Shown piece after piece: positions 1 to 10,400 of a DNA stretch of 64,000 bases. The DNA lies in contig BRXU01000002.1 in the NCBI GenBank assembly GCA_030267565.1, positions 4,215,501-4,279,500 of the forward strand. Direction: 5' to 3'. Below the pieces are notes generated by a model, which was not told where the DNA came from, did no database searches, and worked only from the letters and a program-made list of their open reading frames with translations. This DNA is from Pleodorina starrii. Lineage: Eukaryota; Chlorophyta; Chlorophyceae; Chlamydomonadales; Volvocaceae. The position numbers were made by a program, and so were the translations under genes. Within the stretch, counting starts at the first letter, position 1. Each line of letters opens with the position of its first letter.

Positions 1-706
1 TACAAGAGCGTCACCCTGGAGTCCATGGCGACCGCCTTCGACGTTTCGTCGGCCTTTCTGGATTCGGAGCTGGTGGACTTCATCTGCGCGGGCCGCCTGC
101 ACGCCAAGATCGACAAGGTGGCGGGCGTCATCGAGACCAACAGGTGCGTGTGGTGGGCATGCTTGGGCGCATGGGCGTGGGCGTGTTGAGCACAGCGCAG
201 GGTTCTAGGGTTTATAGAGGGGTCTACCTTCGCTTTACCTCCATCATAGAATTGAACCACAAAAGCACCAGGGAGGGTGCTGCTGCCTGCGGATGGCGCC
301 TTCCAGTAGCTTTGGTGCGGGACTGCTCCTCAGCTTGGAGTATGTCAACCCAAGGGGGAGGGCACGAGTCAGTGCGTGGCGTGCGCGAGAGCGGCGAGAA
401 ACCGAATGCCGTATATGCTGCATGGCCAAGCGCTGAAACACGGCGTCAAGAGGCCAAGCCTTGTTATGTGTCGATCTCGCCTTGATTGCCAATGATCTTG
501 CAAATACGCACTACATGCACTGTTCGTTCCGGGGAACACACAGCACATGCGCGTCGACACGGCCTGCCCTTCCGCCCCACACCCGTTCGCCCGTCCCGGT
601 TCACAGGCCCGACGCGAAGAACGCGCTGTACGCCGACACGCTCAAGAAGGGCGACCTGCTGCTGAACCGGGTGCAGAAGCTGTCGCGGGTCATAGATATG
701 GAGTGA
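1..706 (+). CDS. RPN7: 26S proteasome non-ATPase subunit RPN7 (PSMD6), C-terminal end
   Basis: This is the last part of a 19S lid subunit; the gene begins left of the window. Exon 1..143 encodes the end of the PCI/winged-helix region (reads [13 protein letters not shown], then [10 protein letters not shown] and ends VIETN). The intron 144..607 (GTGCGT...CACAG) splits an Arg codon. Exon 608..706 reads [20 protein letters not shown] and ends LSRVIDME before the stop at 704-706. The RLH-KIDKV block and the C-terminal helix with [17 protein letters not shown] are the standard RPN7 ending, so identity rests on family knowledge and is strong. RPN7 helps assemble the lid and position the deubiquitinase RPN11 for degradation of ubiquitinated proteins in cytosol and nucleus. 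A TGTAA lies 294 nt past the stop. Confidence 0.95.
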
Positions 707-1961
707 AGGATGGGCCTGACCGGGGCCGGTGTGGGCTGGGGGAGTCGTGGGGGCTGGTGCCGTTGTGGCCGTTGTCATGGCGCGGGTCTGCTCTTGAGCC
801 TTTTGACAGTGGTTCAGCGCGGAATGCACTCGCAGCTTGGATGCGCCTTGACAACGGCGGAGTCCCACATGCGGGCTCTGGTGCACAGGGGGGACGTCGA
901 TCCGTCCGTGGGGGGACTGCAGCGCCCTTAGCGGTGAGCACGGACCAGCGGGCGCTGCATGGTCGCTGCTGGGGCTGCGGGAGTTGCATTGCGGAGACGT
1001 GTAAATGCGGAAGAAACGAAGAATGCGTATTGATGTTGACAGCCATCCTGCCGTGTCAGAACCGACCCTGATACGCGCCTCAGGTGCCCGGCATCTGATC
1101 AGGGTAGTTTCGGCCTCCATTTAGAGCGCTTCTGTTGCCCGACGAGAGAGGTAGTGATGGCCCAATAGGTGGGGGGCCGGCTGACAGTACAGCCAGCCGA
1201 AGCCTGACTAGAATAAAAGCTGTTGATAAAAACCACTCAGGGGGAAGGAGCCAACCAGGACATCCCTATCAGTCGTCTAACGGTCCCCCCCATCAGACTG
1301 CGAGGCATCGTACCCGGGGAAGCTCCATAACACCACGTTCACGGCTGGCTCATGGGGTCGGCGGCCACGCTGATCCATTCATCGCGTCTTCTCCAATTCA
1401 GTTGGGGCCTCTTGGCCACATGGCTCTTCCAGTTGCAGCCCACAAGCTACTGTCAGGTCTGCTGGTGCGCGTACTGGCGAATGGCCGGGGCCACGTCGCC
1501 GATTTGCGGGCCTCAGGGCCACGGGCTCCTGAGCGATTCCCCCCGGGCTTCGCTCTTTCCTGTCAAGAGCTCAAGACGACTCCTTCTGTCTGGCCTGGTT
1601 ACACTTTCCCGTGCTCTGGTCTTCTCCGATGTACGGTAGTGCACAGCCAACTGACCAACTGGCTGTATCCTTCCGAGGGTCTGGACTCCGGAGCCCACTG
1701 GTATCGACAACAATAACTACGGTACGCGATTGATGGCCCTACCCGCAAGAAGTGGGCCATGGAGGCGGGGTGGCAGAATCCGCCTGGTCGCCCATACCGT
1801 AAACGCATCCACGACCCCAAGCAGCAACAGCCAGGAAAGGCCTCAGGGCCCTCTGCACTCTCCCAAGGATGTCCATATTGTCCACACGGTACACACGCCT
1901 CCCTGCACAGCGCAGCTAGGTGCCTCGAGGAAGGCAAGAAAAGAACTAACCAGGCAACATT
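707..1961. other. RPN7 3' UTR and intergenic sequence
   Basis: The first 300 nt are probably the RPN7 3' UTR, with a TGTAA poly(A) signal at 1000-1004. From about 1010 to 1864 no conserved protein, RNA gene or clear repeat is visible. The open frames here have no family-like composition and no splice logic. The left flank of the tRNA duplication starts near 1865. Confidence 0.6.
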
Positions 1962-2046
1962 TCCGGCCTGCCCGGATCGAACGGGCGACCTAAGGATGCT
2001 CTGCACCAATTACAGTCCTTCGCTCTTCCAGCTGAGCTAAGGCCGG
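1962..2046 (-). tRNA. tRNA-Tyr (GUA), intron-containing, copy 1
   Basis: On the minus strand the sequence folds as a full cloverleaf: acceptor CCGGCCT/AGGCCGG, D arm TTAGCTCAGCTGGAAGAGC, anticodon stem AAGGA/TCCTT, T arm GCCCG-TTCGATC-CGGGC, discriminator A. The anticodon loop is CTGTAA+A, giving anticodon GUA. It is interrupted after position 37 by a 12-nt intron (TTGGTGCAGAGC), as in eukaryotic tRNA-Tyr genes, which nearly always carry an intron. Total 85 nt, 73 without the intron. A run of four T on the sense strand (AAAA near 1938-1941 on the plus strand) can serve as a Pol III terminator about 20 nt downstream. Confidence 0.96.
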
Positions 2047-2186
2047 ATGATAGCTTGCATGTCCGAAAACCTCTCAGAGCTCATTCGCTGTTCTGCAAGG
2101 ATGTCCGCACGATACACGCGCCTCCCTGCACAGCGCAGCTAGGTGCTTAAAGGACAGCAAGGGAAGAAGGATCGCCAGGCAAAAAG

Positions 2187-2271
2187 TCCGGCCTGCCCGG
2201 ATCGAACGGGCGACCTAAGGATACTCTGCACCGTTTACAGTCCTTCGCTCTTCCAGCTGAGCTAAGGCCGG
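2187..2271 (-). tRNA. tRNA-Tyr (GUA), intron-containing, copy 2
   Basis: The mature tRNA sequence is the same as copy 1. The 12-nt intron after the anticodon differs at a few positions (ACGGTGCAGAGT), so the copies differ mainly where processing removes sequence. A run of five T on the sense strand (AAAAA at 2181-2185) starts two bases past the discriminator and is a good Pol III terminator. Confidence 0.96.
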
Positions 2272-4477
2272 ATGATGTCAGAGGCGGCCTTCGTCACTTT
2301 TTGTTGAATGTTTTACGCCGTACAATACGGTGACCTGTTGTGCATGGCCCCTTTCGCACAATGTAAGCTGGGGCACAATCGAGGCAGTGGGCCAGCGGCC
2401 AGCACGCTCGTGTACTACTACCTTGTCCCAAATTCCCTGTTGTGTCATGTGTGTGGAAAGCCCGCTCTTGAACGAAAGCCCGCTCTTGAACAGCACACAA
2501 GGGTGCATAAGATGGATAGGTACCCCAGGGACGGTGCGGGCGCGCGCGTCCCGCATGAATTGTGTGCGTGTTTGCACCGGTCAAGGGGCGACTTCAATCA
2601 CGGTGGCCCAGAGAGTGCCTTGGTCGGCAACCGCGGTGCACACTGTGCGATGGGCACCTTCAGCAGGCCTACATGTTCCAGCGCTGTTAAACAGGTGTTA
2701 ACGAATATAAGTCATACCCCGTCATACCTGGACTAAGCGTTTACCGGATACTGACGGGTCCCCGCGTCTGAAATGTCATTCAATGTTTCCTTGAAACATC
2801 CATCAGACCCACCTGAAGTGCTCACGGTCGCCACAAAGCCGGACATGTAGCATCCTGGTGCATCCGCTTGGGGAATAACCGGCTGACTCCTTCCAGAGGC
2901 TTACAGAACATGACGAACTCGGGATTAGTTGAGCTTCCACTGTCTGACGACATCCTTACCTTCCCGACACCTGGCAGAGCCTTACGGAGAAGAGTCTCGG
3001 AACATACCGTGCGTGTTGGTTGGCTTGCCTAAAGGTGCAGATAGTCAGCAAATTTTGATATCAAAGTTCATCGAGGCACAATGCGCCCCAAAGGTATGGG
3101 CTTCGAACGTCGTGAGCGCAAGTTCGGGTTGTAACCGCACCGTATGCACTTACGTCTTACGATATTGGCAGAGTGTGGCCAACAAGTATGCTGCTTTGGG
3201 ATGGCGTCGCAACGAAAGTGCTAGTGCGAGTTGATGTGATTCTAGTCTAACAAAGTTGCTGTGCACCAACTGCATGAGGCATGAGGCATTACATGTGTAC
3301 GAGCCAAAATGGCTGGTAACATGCGTCCCCCCACAACGGCTATCCGTCAAGGGGCGCACTTTAAGACAACATAAGCCGTATGGTTAGCTACCAAGCAGCT
3401 CGGTACGCGCTTTCTGAATCTGGGATAAGAGACTGCCCAGTTTCGCCGGGTCAAAGGTCCCCATCACATCCACCATGCTACTACCCATAGGGAAGCCTAT
3501 TGCCTCAATAGGCTTACCAACTGCGGCCGAGTGGTCGTACATAATAAATCCGACTCAAATCTAACCACCGCTACATATCCTTACGTAAAGGAATGTACAT
3601 AGACTGGCGTTGTTCAGACAGTCCGAGAAAACTACAAGCGGGCTTGGCGGATCAGTTCGCTTTCACGGCTAATAAGAATTACAGGATTACAGCCCATCAA
3701 GGTCACTCGCGGGCCCCACATTAAACCTGAGTTCGGCTTTGTATGAGCTGAAACATTCTGGAGGGAGCTGTACAGACGACATGGACAGCCCGCGCCTTCG
3801 CCTGTTACTGCGTTGTGATGCCCGTTGCGCTCTTCGACTTCCCAGCGGTGTGCTTCCAGGTCAAACCCTACATCTGCACCTGCCTTAGTCCAGCCTACTG
3901 CTCTTATACCTCAAAGCGTTCAATAACGACATTCCCCTCCGGTCAACGCATGCACATCTCCGAGGATATAGCGTCTGAAGTCAGTACCTCTGCAAAGCGC
4001 CGTGCCGCAACAATCGCAACGTCCATCCGGAAAACAAGGCAAAGCGGGCGCAATCCCTTTCCAACCGTTCTATCATGCAGCCTCAGTTTGCAGCCCGTCG
4101 TCAAAGGAAACAAACTGTAATGTCAAGTTGTCAACATCAACAAGCAACAGGCAGCCCCGCGACAAGCTCCAAAGCTGCGGAGTATGCTCCTCTGTCCGAA
4201 TACCAGCCGCACCATGCAGTCAAATGGCAGCAAGCCGCGGCGCAGTGAGTGTTGCAAGACCTGGTAACTTCCAACGCGTTTCCCCCGTAAGCACAAGCTG
4301 CAGCCAAGCGCACATCTCCTCCCGTCCCGTTTCCGCGCCTCCCAAAATGGAAACCCGCGGGCAACTTGCTCCTCCAATATCGCACACGCGCCCTAACAAG
4401 CCCAAGATGCAGCCTCCAAAATAAACGCCATGAACCGAACCACAAAGCGCTACCGTCCCTCACCTACCCCTCACCCC
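2272..4477. other. Intergenic sequence and probable 3' UTR of the giant minus-strand gene
   Basis: This stretch looks noticeably less GC-rich than the flanking genes. Two overlapping-spaced TGTAA motifs on the minus strand (TTACA at 3679-3683 and 3687-3691) fit a 3' UTR of about 790 nt for the gene ending at 4478. A 14-bp direct repeat GCCCGCTCTTGAAC occurs twice near 2460-2490. No coding segment, RNA gene or mobile element could be recognised. Open frames here resemble no family and lack consistent splice sites. Confidence 0.5.
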
Positions 4478-7400
4478 TCAACTCGTGCTGGCGGACTGCA
4501 AGCGCCGCCGCAGCCCAAAGCTGCGCACCACCACTGCACGCCTTGGCCCCCTCTTGCCCGGCGACCGCTGCCGGCCCCGGCACAGGGGCTGCTCGCATGC
4601 ACCGTTCTGCTGCCCACTCTCCTCTCCCTCCGTCACCTCATCAACGCCAACGCCGCTGACTCCGCAACTGCCAGGAGCACCAGACGCCTCGCAGGACGCC
4701 ATCGGCGACGGCTGCCCGCACTCCACCTCCTCAATCGCTCCTTGCTCTGCCTCTGACCCCACGCTCGCGCCGCCCAGCGACCGCAGCGGGAAGCCGCGAA
4801 TGGTCAGCGCATACGGCCACATCCCCATCGCAGGGACGACCGATGGCGCAACCTCGGCCGCCGCCGCCGGCCGGCCGGCGACATCGGCCAACCCGCGCTG
4901 ACCACCGGCCGCTGCTGATGCCGACGCAGCGGCGGCCAGCGCGCCGAGGCTGGTCCCCAGGAACGTCGCGTAGAGCGACAACCGCTGCCGCTGCATCTCC
5001 AGGTACGCCAGTGCACACACCTGCAGGGCCTGCTCTGCCGCATCCGCCGCCGCCGCGGACACGCATCCAAGGTTATAGCCATCGCCAGTGCCCACCGCAA
5101 CGTCCACCAGACACGCCCGGAGGCCCTGCCGCGCCGCCGCCATCGCCCACACCGCCGCCTCCTCGCACGCCAGCGCCTGCACCGCGGCCGCGGCGCCGGC
5201 CGCCTCGCTGGCGGCGTGGCTCACCAGCTCGGCGCTCCGCGCCGCCACCAACTCCTCCTGGGCCGCGTCCTCTGCTGCTGCGGCAGCGGCAGACACTGCC
5301 GCGGTGTCAGCCACTGCGCCGGCGTAGTCCGACAGGTCGTGCTGGCGGCGGCGCCGTAGCTGCTCCAGGGCCACGTCCTCACCGGCAGCGGCCGCGACGG
5401 CCGTGGCAGCGGCGGCGGCCGTGGCGGCGGCGTAAGCTGTACGGCAGCGGACGCGCCGGCGGGCGAGGGCCTTCATGGCGGCTTCCACTGCGGCGCAGGC
5501 CCCGACGCTGGTAGCCGCGTCCATGGCCTCAACCGCAAAACAGACGCCCGCCAGCACACGACGCGCCTTTGCGAGCCGTGCCAGCGCGGCCTCCTCACTG
5601 ACCGCGCCCGATGCCGAGGCGGCGGAGCCGCTGGCAGCCTCCGTCGCCACGCAGGCGAGGGCATAGCGCAGCTGCCGCGCCGCGCAGACGCGGCACGCCG
5701 CCTCCTCACGGTCCGCCGCCGCAATCGCCGCGGCGCTGTCGACCGCCGCTGCCTCCGAAACCAGGCGAAGCTGGCGCGCACGCGCCAGGACCAGGTCCTG
5801 TATCGACTCGGCCAGGGCTGCGCTGCCCCGCATGTCGTCCGCCGCATGGGACCCAGCGGCCAGCGACGCGAGGGACAGGACCTGCCGCCTGCTGGCAGCG
5901 TACGCAGCCACCGCGGCCGCCTCGGCGTCTGCCGCCCGCACGGCTGTTGCCGCGCCCGCCGCGGCCTCACGACCGACGCGCGACAGCAGCAGCTGCTGCC
6001 GTGACCACATCGCCAGCACCGCGCGCGCGGATGCGGCGCCGGCGCGCGCCGCGAGCGCCGCGTCCGCGGCCACAGCCCTCGACACGACCTCCCGCAGCAT
6101 CCGCTCCCGCCCCGCTGCAAGCGCCGCCAGCGCGTCCGCCTCGCCCGTTGCAGCGCGCAACGACGCCGCCGCGGCCGCGGCCTCCACTGCGAAGCACGCG
6201 CGTGCGACCTCGCTGCGCTCCTGCAGGAGATGCAGCAGTGCGGCCTCCGCGGCCTCCGCGCCGCGGACGGCCGTCTGGGCGTCGTCGGCCGCCTCCGCGG
6301 CGTGCGCCGCCAGCGCCTCCTCCCGGCAGATTGCCAGCGCCTCCAGCGCCGCCGTCTCCGCCACCGCCGCCAGGGCGGAGATGGACGAGCACGTGGCGGC
6401 GGCGCGCGCGTAGGCGGCGTGGCGGCTGCGGCACTCCTGCGCCAGCAGCTCCAGCGCCGAGCCCGTCTCCGGCACAGGTCCGCGTGCTGACGACACAGCT
6501 GCATGATCGACGCCGCTGGGGAGCAGGCTCCCCGCCACCTCCGCCAGCGTCTCCAGAGCGCCCTGTTCCCCAATGGACCTGCGCGCGGCGGCGAGCGCCA
6601 CCACCGCCGCCTCCGCGGCAGCGGCTTCCCCACCGCCGCCGGCGGGCGACCGCGCCAGCTCCATCACGGCAGTGGTCATGACGGCGGCGCGGCCGCGCGT
6701 CGCGCTCGCCGCGTCGGCGCCCGTCGCCATTGACACCATCGCCAGTAGCTCCCGCTGCGCCGACAGGGCGGCCCCCACGCGGACCTTGGCCTGAGGACTC
6801 GCCAGCAGCATGGCGACTTCGACGGCTGCTGCAGACACGGGCCTCCGCTGCCGCGGTGGAGTGCCCGCGTCGGCTGAGCCGACGCGCGCCGCCAGCCGCG
6901 GCGACTCTGGACCGACCGCATGGCCTGCTGCGGACGGTGTGACGTCGGCGGCGACCGCCTCCGATGTGCGCGCGGCCAGGGCAGGCACCTGTCGCGCAAG
7001 GGTAGCGACCGGCACGGCCCCGGCTGCCGCCGTAGGTGTCATGCCGGCTGGGAGGCTGCAGGACTCTGCGTCGACGGCAGGCGGCTGCTGGCGGCCGAGG
7101 CGCTGCCGCACAGCGTCCTGCAGCATCGACCAGTCCGCGGGCGCCACATCCGGGGGCCCGGACCCGCCGCCCCCCGCAGCCGCCATCTGCATGCCCGCGA
7201 AGGCGCCACAGGCGCGCGCCAGTCTGCGCAGCGTCTCGCGGTCCGCCCCCGCGGCGCGCATGGCGGTGATGGCCTCCCGGCAGGTCTCGGCGGCCTCCGC
7301 CGCGATGCCCAGCATATCACCCGCACCGCCGCCGCCACTCCCGGCCGCCTCCGTTGCGCCGCCGCCGGCGTCTTCGCGTGGCGCGCGCGGGTCCTCCTCC

Positions 7401-10400
7401 TCCTGCTCCTCCTCTGCCGCCACCTCCGCCTCCCCGACGCGCTCGGCGGCCGCCGCCTCGCTATGGCTGTCGCTGCCGCTGCTGACACCGCTGCTGCTGC
7501 TGCTGGCGGCGTGCTGCTCACGAGACTCCCCTGGAGCTGATTCGGAGACTGCGCGGCTGTCATGCCTGCTGGCGTCGCCGACGGCGCTGGTCCACGTCCT
7601 CAGGGAGACCGAGCCGGCCGCCACCGCCGGAGGACCCAGGGCGCTGCTGCCCAGGCCGCTCACGGAGACGCGCACTACCGCCAGCGCCGCGCCGCCGCGC
7701 TGGCTACCGCTGCGCCGCCGCCTGGCGCGGGCCTTGGAAGCGAGCAGGACCGCCGCCGCCACGCCGGCCGCCGCAAACACGGACGCCAGGGTCGACGCCG
7801 CGGCGTTCGCCGCGGCTGCCATGACGCCCGCCGCGCACACCGCGGCGGTCCAGACCGCACCCCAGGCCGTGCTGGTGGTGGCGGCGTCAGCCGCCGCGCT
7901 GGCAATGGCCAGGGGTGCGGCGCCAGCCGCTGAGGCGCCCCGGCTCGGAACGGAGTCCGAGCCCGACAGCAGGGCCTCGACGGCGCTGAGCACAGCGACC
8001 ACCGCGGACAGCTCCAGGGCCGTGCAGCCGCCCGCAGCTTCGCAGCTGACCGGCTCCGCCACTGCACCCAGGGTCACCACCCCGGCGCCGACTTGCAGCG
8101 GGGACGGCGCATCGGCCCCAGCAGCGTCCACCGCAGCGTTGGCCGAGGACCGTGAAGCCAAGGGCGTCTGCGGGGCGCTGGTGTACGCTGTGGGAACCTG
8201 CAGCAGCAGGGGCATGTCGAGGCCCAGGCCGGAGTCGCAGCTGCTGCTCGCGACGGCGCGGAGACCCTCCAGGACTTGAGCCAACTTGCAGTCCAGGCGC
8301 TCCACGGACGGCCGGCGGCGGTGTGCGTGCTGGCCGTGGCCCTGGCCCACATCCCCCAGGCTGCCGCGCTGCCCCGGCTGGCACGGCGAGTGGTAGTCCC
8401 AACCGCAGCCGCCGCCGTCGCTTTGGACGACGCGATGGCCCGCCACAGCGTTGGCGCCCGGCGGCGGCGGTGACGAGGCACACGGCGGCATCGCCCAGCG
8501 CACCGCCTCAGATGGCGTCGTTGCCGCCATGGCGTCGGCCTCGTCCAGGTGTTGGTGGTGATGCGCCGCGGCGAAGGCACCGGACAGGGTCAGCGCGTCG
8601 CCGCCTGTGGCATCGGCGGCGGAAGTCGCGAGCAGCTCCGCGGGCCGCGGCGGGCCGGCGCTCGACCGATGGAGGCTGGCAAACACCATTGCGTCGTGAC
8701 AGGCGCCGCTGAGCGCCGGCAGCAGCCGCGCACCCGCGCCCCCAGCCACAACAGACGCGCCAGCGGCGGCATCGTCGTCCAGCCAGCAGCCCCCCGCCTC
8801 CTCCTCCTCGTCAGGCGCCGGCAGCGGCAGCGGCTCCGACGGCTCCTCGCTGTCCGACGACGACGACGCAGGTGCCCCTCCGCCGCCGCTGCCGGGGACC
8901 CGGCGCTCCGCGCTGTACCGGCCGCGAGCGGCCGCTTGGCGGGACAGAAGCACGGCCGTGCCTTCGGCGTCGATGTCTGGCGAGGTGGGGCGCTTGCGGT
9001 TGCGCGCGTGGCCGACAAGCGAGAGGTCGCCCGGCGCAGCGGAGGCGAGGCGGAAGCCGGCCGCGGCTGCCTTGGGGCCGCGCCGACGGTGGGGCGTGCC
9101 GGACAGGCGGCGCAGCGGCACCAGCGAAGGGTCGTGGTGCGCGTAGCCGGGCAGCTGCGCTTTCGGTCCGTCGTCAGTAGCCGCCTCTGCCGGCGGCAGC
9201 GGCTGATGCGCTTGCTGCGACCGCTGGCACGACTCACGCAGGCCCGATGCCTCGACGCTCTGCGAGATCAGCGTCGCCACGCTGCCCCAAGCCCAGGCCG
9301 GCAGGCCAAAGTCGTCTCCGTCGCTCCCGCTCCCGCCACTCCCCGCGCCACCGGCGCCGCCGCCGCTCCGCGTCATGGCGGCGGCCGCCGCCCTGGCCCT
9401 GGCGGCGCGGCGCTTCGCGGACCGCGCCTCGCCGCGCTGCGACGCCTCCGAAGCGGAGAGCCGCGGCGACTCGGGCAGGGGCAGAGACCAGCCGTCCTCA
9501 TCCGGCAGCCGCCGCCGCCGCGTCCCGGCGCCGCCGCGTCTCCCCTCCGAGCCGCCGCCCACGGCAGCCGGAATCGGCGAGGCCATGGGCATCATGTCGT
9601 CCATGCCAGCGAGCGGCGGTGGCGGCTGCACGGGGCTGAAGAGGCAGGGGCTGCGCAGCAGCGGCAGGGTGTCGGCGGGGCTGGGCATGGCGGGCAGCGG
9701 CGACGCGGGCGTGCGGGGATGCACGGGGCCGAGGCGCTGCTCTGGAAGGCGCTGCGGGGAGCTGGCGGCGTCGGCCTCCCGGGGCGACACTGAATTCGAG
9801 GGGTGCATGTGGATGGGCTGGCGGGCGCTGGGGATGCCTTCGCTGCAGACCGAGTCAACGCTGTAGCGACAGACGGGGCGGCGGAGGGCGCCGCGCGGGT
9901 TGGTGCCGCTGGGCGGCGGCGCGCTGGCGAAGGTAGCGGCGGCGGCGGCGGCGGCGCGGGCGACGGCGGAGGACGGGGCGGTGTTGAGGACCTTCTTGCC
10001 GCTCGGGGAGAGCGGCGTGGAGGCGTAGACGGGGTTGCCGGGCGCGCGCCCAGGCCGGCTGTTGCGGCTGTTGGTGCCCGGCCGTGCCGGGCCGGCGGCC
10101 GCAGTGGCAAGGAGGGTGCTGTTGGCGCGGGAGGTGGTGGCGGTGGTTATCGTCGGTGGCGTGATTGAAAGGCGCCGACCGGCAGGCGGCTGGCCGGAGG
10201 GCGTAGGCGCCGCGGCGGCGGCCGAGTTGGTGGAGACTTGGCCCCCTGGGCGCGTCGGCCGTGTGCCGGGTCGCCTAGCTGCTGATCCAACAGGACCTGT
10301 GGGAATGGACGCGCGGGAAAGAAACTGCTGCGTGGTAAAGAGCCGGATGAAAGGTGGCGCGCATCTACCCTCGGCCCCGTCGAGCTGCCTGCAACTGCAC

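Larger units (their letters stand above)
1865..2275. repeat. Tandem duplication carrying tRNA-Tyr genes
   Basis: Two units of about 180 bp, offset by roughly 225-232 bp, each begin AAGGATGTCC (1865 and 2097). Each carries the block CCTCCCTGCACAGCGCAGCT and ends in a tRNA-Tyr gene. The tRNA bodies are nearly identical, while the segment between the shared flank and the tRNA 3' end has diverged. This indicates a local duplication old enough for the non-transcribed parts to drift. Confidence 0.85.

Noticed and set aside
1135..1716. 193-codon open frame
   Set aside because: It has no family-like motif or splice partner, and its composition is that of random GC-rich sequence.
3500..3585. tRNA-Ser-like D-arm sequence (GCGGCCGAGTGGTC)
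   Set aside because: No matching acceptor stem, anticodon arm or proper T-loop could be folded around it.
5611..6681. 356-codon plus-strand open frame, and many similar ones across 4.8-10.1 kb
   Set aside because: These are Arg/Pro/Ala-rich shadows of the opposite-strand repeat gene, created by high third-position GC.
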